From the NCBI RefSeq assembly GCF_040436345.1, contig NC_133223.1:16049613-16113612 (forward strand): DNA of 64,000 bases, in the 5' to 3' direction. The stretch comes from Pagrus major. Taxonomy: Eukaryota > Chordata > Actinopteri > Spariformes > Sparidae. Position 1 is the stretch's first letter; every line of letters starts with the position of its first letter. The position numbers and the translations under genes are program-made. The notes below the pieces were generated by a model. The model saw only the letters and a list, made by a program, of their open reading frames with translations. It had not been told where the DNA came from and did not search any database. Shown here in pieces: positions 1 through 12,300 of this stretch.

Positions 1-39
1 TGAAACAAGTAGTCCAATGACAGAAATGTAACCATCAGT

Positions 40-255
40 TTCAATAATTGATTAAACATTTTATCTACTGGTTTAGGCAATTATCAAGCAAAAATGCTAA
101 ATATTCTCCCCGTCCAGCCTCTGACAAATGGAGGTTTGTTGCTTTATTGGTTTTATATCTTTGTAAATTGAATATCTTAATGTTTTGGACTGTTGGTTGA
201 ACAAAACAAGCAATTTGAAGATGTCACCTCAGGCTGTGGGAGGTTGTGATGGGCA
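40..255. mobile_element. Remnant of an interspersed AGGGCTGCAAC-type repeat in a TRAPPC2 intron
   Basis: The segment around 200-235 (AACAAAACAAGCAATTTGAA, then GATGTCACC) closely matches part of the better copy at 15.25 kb. AT-rich ATTGATTAA blocks lie nearby. Both ends are eroded, so the limits are approximate. Confidence 0.4.
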
Positions 256-456
256 TGGGCATACAGATTACGCTAACAGGAAATAATAATGAAAATACTT
301 GTCATTTGTAGCTGGACTGTCATTATCTAACATATAGGTTTAGACCAGTTATGTTTGTTTTCTAAGTCAGACATTGATATTATTCTGTACTATTCATATT
401 TTAAAACATTGATTGCCATGGCTTTATTTTCTTTAATTATCTGCCATACATATAAG

Positions 457-728
457 ATTCATCATGCTGCATGATGTGCGACAAGAAGATGGAATCAAAA
501 ACTTTTTTAATGATGTGTACGATTTATACATTAAGGTGAGTTGTCTTTGATTCGAATACCTTGACATGTTAACTTTTTTTTTTAATTTGTGTTTGTGTGT
601 TTGATTTAATAATTTATTCTCTCCTCCAGTTTGCAATGAATCCATTCTATGAAATCAACGCACCGATTCGTTCCACAGCTTTTGAGAGGAAAGTACAGTT
701 TCTGGGAAAGAAGCATCTCCTGAGTTAA
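457..728 (+). CDS. trappc2: TRAPPC2 (sedlin), last two coding exons (partial gene)
   Basis: Coding exons are 457-535 and 630-728 (stop TAA 726-728), joined through GTGAG and CTCCTCCAG splice signals. The first exon begins in the middle of an Arg codon (phase 2). Together they encode 58 residues, including [17 protein letters not shown] and [12 protein letters not shown], nearly identical to the end of human sedlin. TRAPPC2 is a small longin-fold subunit of the TRAPP tethering complex, which acts as a Rab exchange factor in ER-to-Golgi traffic. The upstream exons encoding about 80 residues lie left of the window. The gene converges on rab9a, as in human. The first 456 bases are intron. Confidence 0.95.
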
Positions 729-2180
729 TCACTTCTTCACATGCAGAAAGATTTGAAAGCATCTTGTCTGTTTGTTGTATATATTATCTAACACCCTTGT
801 CTGATGTCTGTGTTTGTCTTTTCCTGTTTAATACATGTAAAAATGTATTCAACACATGGATTTTCTATAAAACATGTTCTTGTCTAATGTAATTTTGGGG
901 TGTTTGTTTCTTGATTTCTTGCATGAGGTGGGCTGTGATTACTGTATGCTGATTATCAATGTCAAGACTTTAAGACGCAAGATCTTCGTGTTACGATCAG
1001 GCATTATACAGTATAATTGCAGTGGTTAAAAAGCACAGCAGAATGGTTATAATCAGTTTAGTTCGAAGTTTTCAGACTACAAAACATGCTTAAGCGACAA
1101 TTCTCAGGGGGTTTATTGATCGTTTGGCATACCAGTAGTACAATTTTGAATAAAAATGAAATCTGAATGAGAGACACTTATGGTAAATGAATTGTTCACC
1201 ATTTTAAATATTAAGCTGTGTGGAAACACTTTCAACTGAAAGTATAAAAAAAGAAGTTAAACAGAGTGCTTTAAAAATCAAAACCATCATCTAAAACAAA
1301 CTCAATAATGAGAGAAAAGGTTCAGTCAATCACATCCTCTATTTCATCCACTCTCCCAAAGGAAATGATGATTCAGTGATTTTTTTAAAAGGTAAAAACA
1401 GCTTAAAAAATACAAAAGTTTCCAGAAACTTAAATACACCATATGCCATGCATGTTATCTTTGCTTTAATATGTATCTTCTTGTAGGAATCTTGTTCCCT
1501 CAGTGCTTCCAGCACATAGCCATTATCTATTCACTATGCAGAATGTGCGCAAACAAGAACTAAATGTGCAATAATCACGACAAGCCTCAATTTGTTAGTT
1601 ACACAAAGTAGTGCCTTAGCTACTTCATAATTCTCAGGAACAAAGTTAATGGGCTGTATAAATTATTTAATTATGCAGTTGTTTTTCTGAATATAAACAA
1701 GTCATCACTCCTATCTGCATGATTACATTTAGGAGTAAGGTTCAGAGATCCCATAATAATCACACTCCAAAGGTTGTAAACACCTACAAACAGTTTAAGA
1801 GTCACAGCCATTTGAAAGGATAAATACTGCCTCTGTTTCGTCATGACATATTTTTAGTTTCCCACATTTAGTCTTGGGCCAATATAAATACAGTTGTTTT
1901 TCCTGTTACCCCTCCAAAGCCTGACTTTTTGAACTATGGCAGACCGAGTGAGTCATTCAGTGATTTAATGTTTATTTGGAAATTTAACGGGGGTTCAATT
2001 TAGTGTTTCCTCGCTTTTTCTTCAAGCAGAAGTCCAACTAGCATTATCAAACCTTCAACAGTATAACAAATCATAGAGCGTCATTTGTTTAAATAAGATG
2101 TCACTACAGCATAGTGCACCTACAGCCTCATCACATAACAGGCATGACAGCAAATTAATGTTAGTGATAACTCCTGGATG
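729..2180. other. 3' UTRs of convergent trappc2 (+) and rab9a (-)
   Basis: No coding sequence is seen. The left part should hold the trappc2 3' UTR. The right part holds the rab9a 3' UTR, with a possible minus-strand AATAAA at 1976-1971 about 200 nt past the stop, and another near 1110. The sequence is AT-rich with no strong repeat. Confidence 0.5.
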
Positions 2181-2789
2181 TTATGAGCAGCAAGTAGCAG
2201 CAGAGCGAGGCTTTCTGTGGAGCTTGACTGTGTCTGTGGGGATGAGGTGGTCCGTTCTTTCCTCCGATGCCAACACCCTGCGCACTGCCTCCTCAAAGGC
2301 CACCGCTACATTGGTGGCATCCTTGGCACTGGTCTCATAATAGGGGTAGTCGCCGTTCTCTTTGCACCATTCCTGAGCCTCCTCAGCAGACACCTGCCGC
2401 TCCGTCACATCCAGTTTGTTGCCCAAGACGACGAATGGGAACTTCTCTGGCTCCTTGACGTCCGCGTAGTAGATGAACTCCTTCTTCCAGTTGCCTAAAT
2501 TGAGAAAACTCTGGTTGTCATCTACGCTGAAGGTGAGCAAGCAGCAGTCAGAGCCACGATAGAAAGGAGTCCTCAGGCTGCGGAAGCGCTCCTGGCCGGC
2601 AGTGTCCCAGATCTGTAGGGTCACCTGGTGGCCATCCACCTCCAGTTCCTTGTTGAGGAACTCCACGCCGATGGTGTGGAAAAGGTGTGCATCGAACTTG
2701 TTGGTGACGTAACGATTCATGAGGGAGCTTTTTCCTACACCACCGTCACCCAGCAGGATGACTTTCAGCAGGGATGTCTTTGTTGTCAT
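2181..2789 (-). CDS. rab9a: Rab9A small GTPase
   Basis: A single uninterrupted coding exon gives 202 residues, about the length of human RAB9A (201). GTPase motifs are in order: P-loop GDGGVGKS (14-21), switch I HTIGVEF (38-44), WDTAGQE (61-67, with the catalytic Gln66), GNKLD (123-127) and ETSAK (152-156). The effector region is almost identical to mammalian Rab9. Rab9 works on late endosomes, returning mannose-6-phosphate receptors to the trans-Golgi network. The C-terminus reads ATCCS, so the two prenylatable cysteines are followed by one serine, whereas human ends in CC. I call rab9a rather than rab9b because of the adjacent trappc2 and egfl6. The start is the only Met before a plausible acceptor at 2829-2830. 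Confidence 0.96.
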   Translation of the reverse strand: MTTKTSLLKVILLGDGGVGKSSLMNRYVTNKFDAHLFHTIGVEFLNKELEVDGHQVTLQIWDTAGQERFRSLRTPFYRGSDCCLLTFSVDDNQSFLNLGNWKKEFIYYADVKEPEKFPFVVLGNKLDVTERQVSAEEAQEWCKENGDYPYYETSAKDATNVAVAFEEAVRRVLASEERTDHLIPTDTVKLHRKPRSAATCCS

Positions 2790-3700
2790 GGCTGTTCACT
2801 CCTGATCGACCACTTTGAAATAATTTACCTAATGGGGAGATGCAATATGCAAAAGATATTTTACTATGTGTACTGTATGTATTCATTTTCTTTTCACTGA
2901 TCCAACCTGTTTTTTTCTTCTTGTGTACAGTGTAATTAAGAAAATCAAAATAGCAGCATAATATCAGTTTTGAAATAAAATCTTCTAAGTAAGAAACACT
3001 TCAAATTTAACTGCAGGAACACATTTTTTGGAGGATGTTTTGTTTTTGTCTCACCCCTGGTTGATTTTGCCCTCCTCCACTTGTCCAGATCATGTGCTGT
3101 AGACCCTGATCTTTGGTCACATGCTCATCTGCTTACTGTTGATGTGAGCAGCCATGTAGGTAACGTTCAACCAGCTGTAACACAGTGACAAACATTCAGT
3201 TTCCTGATTAACAGATGGCCCAGAGCAGCAGTTCTTGCTGAGAAGCGCCATTGCAATAAAGCATAAACGGCAACCAAGCGTTCAATAAACCTTTTGTGAG
3301 CACTATGATGTGGCATACAATGCACACAGTATTAAACGAACAGATGTAACATGCTAGCAAGAGAGTCTGCATTGTATGTTATCAGCTAGCCAAGTGTTAG
3401 CTAAGCTAGGGTAACATAAAAAAGGAAAACAGCTGGAGTCAGGCTGATGAAATATACCAAATTTGCTAGCTCAGGTTTACTTGCAGACAACACTGCTAGT
3501 CACGTACCTTGCAGTTTAAGCCAGACCGCTGCAGAGCCGACGAGAAAGGACGCACGAAACAACCGAAATGATATTAATGCAAATGTTTGACAGCTCCTCG
3601 CCTTGGCGTGGCTCGAGATAACGACAGGTCGCACCGTTTCCTGGTGGACTCCTGAGGCTCGGTGCTAACGCGGCTAGCTAGCTAACAGGCTAACGATACA
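2790..3700 (-). promoter_or_regulatory. rab9a: rab9a 5' UTR, noncoding first exon and promoter region
   Basis: The 5' UTR next to the ATG probably begins at 2828, after the acceptor CTCCCCATTAG. A strong minus-strand donor CTGCAAG|GTACGTG ends an upstream noncoding exon at 3508. The sequence from about 3530 to 3700 is locally richer in CpG than its surroundings, as expected of a housekeeping promoter. The transcription start is not fixed by anything I can see. Confidence 0.55.
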
Positions 3701-4169
3701 TGGGCAGACTCGGATCATGTGATCTTGTCAGGCAGAGAGGACCAACGACAGATGAGGTAACGCTTCAGGCCCCTACAACTTATTCAGTATTATTCAGAAA
3801 ATATTATCTCGTTCTTACAGAAAAAAATAGAATTCAATATTTACTTTTAAACCAAGCGAGGCGTGTTTTTGTCGGCTGGTGTTAGCTAGCACTAGTTTAA
3901 CTACATTGTTTGTATTGTTCACGCACAGCCACCAGAGAGCGACATTTAGCTTTTATATGCTACAAAAATCCAGCCATCCTCACCGAAAATACAGTTTATA
4001 CAGTAACATTACCACCTAGCTACTTGTCCCATTATCACTAGAGATCTCCACAGAAGCTATGACATGAATTTTGCACCACATAACTATACCATATTGTGAA
4101 AAAAGGATAAATGACTATCTTTCCAAGACAAAAACAATCCTCTTTTTCCCTTTTACATATGGATATCTA
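3700..4169. other. Intergenic, nothing recognised
   Basis: AT-rich sequence with scattered GCTAGC words and no supportable gene. Confidence 0.4.
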
Positions 4170-5334
4170 CAGTGGTGTCCAAACGTCCACATGGGAAATA
4201 CTGTAGCATAAACCTGGGAATAATCAGGAAGCTTGAGGATTCAGAAAGTAAGTGAAAGTTTCAGAAGTCAAACGAGTCTTTGGCAAGACTCAAGGTTTCA
4301 AATGTGCGTGTAACTCTACCAAGCTTGACGGAAACTGGGTGGGTTGCATCCAGAGCACGATCAGGCAGACCCAAAGTGACCGCACCATCAGAACATCAAT
4401 ATATGAAGCTTAGTTCCCCGAGAGATAGAAAAGCAACATCATCACAGATGAAGAATTTGCTAAATAAAGAACGCATGACTCCAATTAACTACAGTACTGC
4501 CAAAAGAAGACTGCCCTGTAGTGATCTCAGAGGATGAGTAGCATTTCTAAACCACATCACATGAGGGGAAACTAGGCCAAATGCTTGAGGTGGGCTTGGA
4601 AATACCACCCTTTCACAGTGACTTAAAAAAGGTCCTTTTTACTTTAACAGAAGGGTGCATGTAAGGAGACAAACGAGAGAGAGAATGATAACACAGTGTT
4701 TCAAACCCTAGTGGAAACATGGTGGTGGGAATATTAAAGTCTGGGGGTGTTTTGCCTGCTCTGGAGTCGGGATACCTGCACAGAATTGACTCCACCCTGA
4801 CCAAGAAGTACCGCTTCCATTCTTCTGACATGTGACACCCTCTGGTTTGTATCTTTGTGGAGAAGATGACCCCCAAACACACCTTAAGGCTTTGCAAGAA
4901 CTTGAAGACCAAGGAGTCCTGACTATCATGGACATTCCTCACCTGACCCCCACTCCATTGAACATTGAATCTTGAATCTTAGGGGGCCGCTTGAGGACTG
5001 AGAAAGCCAAGTATTCGGTGGCATCACAAGAAGCTTTGTGGAACACTGTCAAATCATGCTGGGATGCCCTGAACATTTTGAGATTCAATGACTATTTCCT
5101 GCAGTCTGTTGAAAATGCAACAGCATTTTATGTATGATACTTTTAATACTGCTTTTAATTCTCAGAAAACAACACAGAATAATCCACCCTCTAGCATTAA
5201 CATGCAGTGCCATGGCAGATTAAGATAACTAAAAGGGGAAAAAGTGTGAAACATTCTCATAAGTCGGGAGATTTGTTAACAAATGCAAAATATAAGTATT
5301 TTGACTCGTGGTCTCAGTCTTTTGGATCCCACTG
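4170..5334 (+). mobile_element. Decayed Tc1/mariner-type DNA transposon
   Basis: Terminal inverted repeats are visible: CAGTGGTGTCCAAACGTC at the left end and, reversed, CAGTGGGATCCAAAAGAC at the right end. A TA dinucleotide precedes the left end, and CA (probably decayed TA) follows the right. Inside, 4280-4537 encodes an N-terminal transposase DNA-binding part with SGRPKVTAPSE and a following KRRL segment. Near 4700-5000, in shifted frames, are remnants of the catalytic region (GGGN, PKHT, LTIMD, PHLTP). The 1.17 kb length is right for the family, but the gene is interrupted and no longer coding. Confidence 0.85.
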
Positions 5335-6196
5335 CATATTATCAAGACAGCATACCTTTCTCATTCAAGTTAGGTATTATTGACTACCACAAATATTTCC
5401 TGACATATAATACCAGCTCTGGCATATGTCTGGTTCTTTTGTGGTGTTATTTCTTCAGTCAGCAGATTGAATTTCCTAAAATTACCCCCTCACTTTGTCA
5501 TTATATCTTGGATTTTGTCCGAGCTGTAACACTAGCTCATGATACCACCACATTCACCTCTATTACTAGAATAGTGCAGGTGATGATAGATATCTGCAGA
5601 AACCCACAGTGAATGACATAATCAAGATAATGCACCCGTGTGTGCAAGAACGGTAGACAGAGTTAGAAAAACAAAACAGATTTAATGCAATAGTTCAGAA
5701 TAATATGAAAGCAAAATTTACAGCAGATATGCACTTTAAACTAACCAGCCTTCAAAAAAAAGTTATCAATCTAACATTGAATTTCAGATATAATTCACCT
5801 AAGAATTCACATTACAAGTCATAGATTATTTTCAGGTAACTTCTGCACTGCACTATCACATACACGACAAAGGACTAAGCACAATACTGTTAAACCTAAC
5901 TAACGGACAAAGTTAGCATTTCCACGTATTCCTGAGATCTGAGTAATCTGTATGATAAAAATCACAATAGAGGATGTAGCAGCATGGTGATGAAGTAAAC
6001 ATGCATGCACTGATTGTACATAATCTTCCCTTGAGGCTGTGTGTCTGTGTGCTTATGTGGATGTCCTGTGGCTAAGTCATGAGAAAACACTGAGAAGTGC
6101 CACAGGGAAGAGACCATAATACGGACAGGAAACAGGAATCTTTGACATGTGTCAGTTAGACCAGATTTTCAAAGGCTAAATTCGCCGTGGCGATTC
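5335..6196. other. egfl6: Intergenic between mariner element and egfl6 3' end
   Basis: AT-rich sequence that should include the egfl6 3' UTR (minus strand, below 6197). No coding sequence recognised. Confidence 0.4.
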
Positions 6197-6304
6197 TTAA
6201 AAGGCGGTGCCGACATCCTCTTGGCAGGGCCCTGAGGTCAGCACGACATTGTCCAGCCCAATCTCTCCTCCAACACCTTTCCCACGCTGAGCTTCAAAGA
6301 CGAT
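6197..6304 (-). CDS. egfl6: egfl6 last coding exon, end of MAM domain
   Basis: Encodes [20 protein letters not shown] and VVLTSGPC before the TAA at 6197-6199. Human reads VIFEAERGKGKTGEIAVDGV and LLVSGLC. Confidence 0.93.
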   Translation of the reverse strand: MVFEAQRGKGVGGEIGLDNVVLTSGPCQEDVGTAF

Positions 6305-9300
6305 CTGAAAGACATTCAGTGGTCCAATTTCACCTTAAGGTTGTAGATTACAGCAGTGAGAGAACAAAATGGGCTGTATTTCAAACATACTGTAAGAAAA
6401 TCAGTCATAGCTAGTCACATAAGAACTGCTTAGACCTAATATGTGTTATAAAAAGATAAGATGACTTACAGATCCTGGGGCCTCCTCTTTCCAGGCCACA
6501 GTGAGGAGCTCCGTCTGCCAGCCCTGGTCCCTGCTCCGGCTCTGCTCCCATACTGGGTAAGCGTTGTTATCCAGCAGCACCCTCAGAGTTCCCACATCAC
6601 GGCCCACCACGCGGTAGTCAAAGGTCAGGCAGAAGCTGCCCTGCTGGGCACGGTCACTGAGGAGCAACTTCAGCTTGGCTACGTTGTCCTGATCCCCTAT
6701 GAGCCCACTCATGGTCATGTAGTACTCAGCACCTGAGGGAGTTTGTAGCACTTATAAGTGAATGCAGGAAACAAATTAACTTGTGAAAACAGCAAAAAGG
6801 ATTCATAATTCTGTTACCGTCATCGTGGTAGGCTACACTCCAGTCCATGTCATCAGACCTGTCTTGGACCCACTCACATGCTCCCTGATCAAAGTTGCAA
6901 TCCATGATGAACTCTAGAGGGAAAAACAAAAGGAGCAATTTAGCAAATTAGTCACATAGACAGTGATTATATAACAATGGCACGGATATTTGATTACCTT
7001 CCTGAACTGGTTTTATTTGGATTTCTTTGACTTCTGTGGACGGGCCGAACACTGATTCAAAGTCCTCTGATACTGTGTTTAGAGATGAAAGGGAAAAAAA
7101 TAAGTGGGAATTCAAGAATTTTCAGCTTAAAGGAGACATATTATGACAATTTTCAGGCCAAACTAGCCACAAGTCATTAATTGTGCAAATGTGTGACTCT
7201 GAGATGCAGTGTGATGTCACAAAGTCACAGAGTTAAAGGCGGGATGACAGACGAGGCGTTTCAGGAGCAGTTTTTTCTGTTGGAGAGAGGAGCTTCTGTT
7301 GGTGCGGCCTTTAGGCTTTTTAATTTTGATGATTTTTAACATGCACAAGAACACATGAAACACTGAAAGGAAGGAAAAAACAAAAGCATTATAGGTCTCC
7401 TTTGATATACAACCATTTGCCAGTTTATTAGGTTCACCTAGCTTAAACTATTGCAGTCTAATACAACAGTCCTGCAGTAAATCCTACCTTTATGAAAGTT
7501 ATAATGTTCAGTTTCAAAGGAGGATTTATTGCAGGAATGCTGCATTAGATTGCAATAGTTTTAGCAAGGTGTACCTAATAAACTGGCAACTGAGTGTGTG
7601 ATATGTATCACAACTGTATCACAATCACTCTTACGAAATCTTATAAAATCTACAACTTAAATGTTGCCTCATAAAAATAACAAAGAACATTTTGTCTATA
7701 ATTTTCTGTGAAACTATGTGATCTTAAAAATTATGCAGCTGAGAGATTTTCCAGGATGAAACAAAAGCCAGAAAGGGCCTTTTAACTAACAGGTGCAGAC
7801 CTGCCCTGCTGTCACTCTTGTCTTCAGATGGATCTACAACTTGACGATACAACCCCCCCGAAGTATTTTAAAGCTCTTGCAGCAGCTGGGGTTATTGAAC
7901 CTGCTCCGCCAGAGTGGGCTAGTGTTAGAAAGGTCGAGAGTGCTGATGACAGACCTTCCTACTAGGAGTCAAGTCTGTTTGCACAACAGCTGTTTTGGGG
8001 AAAACATAATAAAAGGCTTGGAGGCTTCTCACCCTCCTCCCAGGAGATGGGAAATAGGCCCAGGATGGGTTGTATCCTTGGGCTCTCACATGCCGACAGA
8101 GTAACATTCCTCCCTGGAGGTGATGGATGTCTCGGGGCCTGTCTCCTCTTGCTATCGGAGTTCTTACACTGACTCAGATGTTTCCATAAAGGCAAGATTA
8201 GTGGTGAAAGGTAAACTCATTTATGGGGTTTCTCAGCGAAGTGCATACCACTGCATGACCACATTGCCCACTCTTCACTGTTTATCTGATGAAAGTGTTG
8301 CTGACAAATGTGTTGTACACACATAACTGAGGCATGGATGACATCATGTCTCATAATAAATAGGTGGAAATCTAATTGATCTTCATACATTCTATTTGTT
8401 TGAGCCAATCTTGTTGATCTTAACCATATTTTTTCACAATGTGACAGGACAAGCGAGCGTGACAATAATAGCGCTTGGGGTTCTATGTGGAAATGTCGGT
8501 AGAGATGTCACAATTGATCAGTTAAATTAATCACCAACTATTCATTCATCAATTAACTGGTTTGAGTATTTTTTTCAAGAAAAAGAGTAATAATTTTTCT
8601 AAATCCAGCTTGGGATGTGGCTTCTTTACACCTCTGTGACAGTTAATTAAATATCTTTGAGGACTGAGGATGTCATCTCGGGCTTTGGGAAATACTGATC
8701 GACACTTTTCACGATTTTCTGACGTTTTATAAACCAAACAACTAATCAATTAATCAACTGATTAATTGACAAAGAAGATAATCATTTGTTGCAGCCCTAA
8801 TAATCAGCATGACTGGGACATTTCTGACTAATCAGATTCAATGTGTCTCAGCATGTCGTTCACTAGAGTCATATTTAAGTCCAACGAGAACCTTCCAAGA
8901 AGAGTTACACAGGTCATGGAGGAGCCTGAGGTCGACAGGGGGCATGAAGCAACAAGCTTCTTTTCTCTCTGGTCTTAGACGTGACCTGCTAATTCCTACT
9001 TAGTTCAGCTGCCTACCGAGAAATCGATAATTGTATTCAGATGCCGTGTAGACACACAAGCAAAATCGCTGTAGAAGCATACTCAGTTTGTTTAGTCTGT
9101 GCATGGTTAATACATTGTGGACCACCCAGAACGACAGCGACAGAAATACTGCGAGGGAGCCAAAAAAAAGGACGCTTACTGAAAACATCTCCCCTTGGAT
9201 TGAGCTGGTTGTCTTCCTCTTCCTCCTCCTCCTCTTCTTCCTCTGGAAATTCCTCCTCCGGTCTCTGCTCAGTCTGGGTGCCAATGTAGACCTCTCCATC

Positions 9301-12300
9301 ATAGTCAAAAGGCTGCTGGTGGAGCTTAGGGGGCGGTGTCGCGGCCGGTTCGGGAATAACATTTTTGATGTCCTCATTGTCCAGCTTGCCTCCCAGAATC
9401 CGGGGCCTCACTGGGGAGTCTGGGATGGCTGCGGGCAGGAAGAGGAACCAGATTAGACATGTGGAAGCGCAATCATGAGTGGCAGATGCAGTATTTCACC
9501 AGGTTTCAGATGCGTTTGTTGCTTGTTCTCATGTATTTTGCAGCTGTTGATGTTGTTCTACTCCATGCAGATGAAGGACGACAGCGACATTCATTGCACA
9601 AACATTAACTGAGGCATTTTTATCACATACATTCAGTGTATAAAGCAGGGGTGGGCGATCTGGCCACAAAATACTATCCTGATCCACCATCTGAATTGCA
9701 ACCTTTTTTCTCAATTTTTTTTTCTCTACATCGTTCTTGGTTTGTTCACGTAGCATGGATCTGCTAGTCAATATGGGTATGTGAAGTTTGGTAACAGACG
9801 TAAGAGGACATTAAATACCACCTTCTTCGAGATCAATCATGATCTAAAATTGTCAGATCGCCCACCCCTAATACAAAGGGTCATGCTGAGGATTCCAGGT
9901 GTCATATCAAGCTGTGTGGACATACAACATTTCCAGTCACGAGCAAGGCAAAGAGTTTGTTTCTTAAAAGTATGCAAGAGGAGGGGATGAATGGGGTTGC
10001 ATTGCAGGGAGTGCACAGCGGATGCAGGGTCTTGGATTTCACACAATCTCACCATTGAGGAAATCATCTGCACTGCCTTTGTCTCCATCCCACGACCTCT
10101 GATAAAACGGCTTGACTACAAAAAAATAAAGGCATCTTCATTTAAACCTCTGGCCTATTCCCTTTATGTCATCTGGCTACATGAGGCTTCACCTGTTACT
10201 ATCTGGGCCCAGCTCAAAGACAACACAACCTGCCTTTCTCCTTATTTCTCAGATGGCTGGCTACCGTACAATGTCATATTTTCACAGGTGTGTTTTCAAT
10301 CTGTGGCTCTCTCTCGCTAACATCTGTGAAGATTAGTGGAGTCTTAAAGCAGGAAACCAGCCTTGGCAGGACTGTTGTTTGCTGAAGTTTAAAAAGTCCA
10401 AATGAAATATGTGGCCGTAAAACTTCTCTTGACCTATCTGACTGACTATTCTCATCTGGGAACGGCCTGAGACATAAGGATTTAAAACATCTTTTTTTAA
10501 GAAGTTTTATTACATATCAAAAGGCATCCCTGACCTATGAATTCATAATTCTGTGTGGCAGTTCTTGGATCTCACCAGAGCATTCAAAGCCATTGCCTCT
10601 GAAGCCAGACTTGCACCTGCACTTGTAGGATCCTCGAGTGTTCAGACAGTCAGCGTGGTGGCTGCACTTGTTGGTGCCAGTTGCACACTCATCGTGGTCT
10701 GGAATTGGAAGAAGCCTATTTGTACCTTGAGGAGCAGAACTGATCACAAATGTTTTTCCCTGTAATAAATGCGTATACCTTACCTACACAGTCATATTTG
10801 CCGTCGACATATTTCAGATCGTAGCCCTCCTGGCACTTGCAGAAGTAGCTGCCAAAGGTGTTCACACATTGTCTGTTGTACGGGCAGAGGTTCTTCCCAG
10901 TTACACATTCATCAATATCTGAAGGGAAAGGAAACAGGAGAAATTTAAAGGCCTGCAATTTAATATTTATGAAGTTTGGATGAAGGAATTGGAAGCTTAT
11001 TTGTACCAAGTACAACACCTTGCTGCTGAGGCAATACCCCATGAAAGAACAAAAATATGCACCCCCCATGAAAACTGTTAAAGCAGCTCCAAGAAACAGA
11101 ATTTTTTGTAATTGTGGCGGCCCCTGTGGACAAAAGTAATGTTTCCACTGCATCATACGATGTTGATCTCACTGGCACATGCATTTGTTTTGAAAGTGAG
11201 CACAAAAAAGGTGCAACATATTTAATATTATATTTCTTTTTTAAACGCAGCTGTTTGCAAGATGCCTAGTGAGGTAATGTATCTAGCTGTGGCTATGTAA
11301 GATTAATAACTGTAATATGATGATGAAAAAAAAGTGTTTTAGTGTCATCCTCAGTTCATCCTCAGCACTCAGCCATAAAAAAATGTTTTCATTTCATGAC
11401 TGATCCAACCTGTAAACATAGGAATCCGACCCAGTGGCAGGCATTAACTATAATAACCGTATAGAAATAGCCAGTCTTCTCACTAATGCTCTTTTTTGCT
11501 TATGTAGGTCATATAGCGGCAGCAGTATTAAATTGGGACTCATAACTATTTTAAAATTTCTTGCAGTACACACATCACATTAGGCAATATTGAGGAAATC
11601 AGGCCACTATGTTTTTAAAAAAAATCTTTTGACACTTTTTATAATGACATTTCCTGGCTATTTTCCTGATTCATTCACATGGACTCATCAGCAGCTCTTT
11701 TCCATCTGCCAGTTCGGGGAGCTTCACCATCTATGGTGTAGTGAGCACCTTACACCATCCTAGTAATCATGATCCCTCACTGGCTTCCCATTAGCCATCG
11801 CTGCTTATTTGTGTTTCCTGTCTGGACTGGCAGGAAACAGTGTTTCCACTGAGTGTGGTAACTAAGCTATTGGTATTGTTGTGGTTGCTATGACTACTTA
11901 GCACAAGACAAAATGTGTACAAGGAGGTTTTTAAGCTTATACTGATGTCACAGTTAGTAATCCGTTTGAATGTGATATAGTGCCAAATAATGATAGCTGT
12001 CAGCCTATAGAGATAATTATATAGTCAGTTTACTTTGTATTTTTATTCAGACATATAATTACGTTATTTTGCTTACATTAATCTATCGGTATGCTTGTTT
12101 TCACATGTATTTACTGTATTTCTGGTCAGCAACTTAAAGACTGGGCCTTCAGCTATTTAGGGGTCTTTTGTATCTACTGTAGACGGAAAGATTGCTACTC
12201 ATATAGCTCAGGTTCAAATTTGTACCGCAGTACTTGATGCTTTCATGATAGATACAGTGGATATGCTTCTGTCTCCTGAGGGCTCATTCTTTGTCTGTTA

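Noticed and set aside
9041-9456. Plus-strand frames rich in Ser or Leu opposite the egfl6 Glu run
   Set aside because: They are shadows of the GAG repeat on the coding minus strand.
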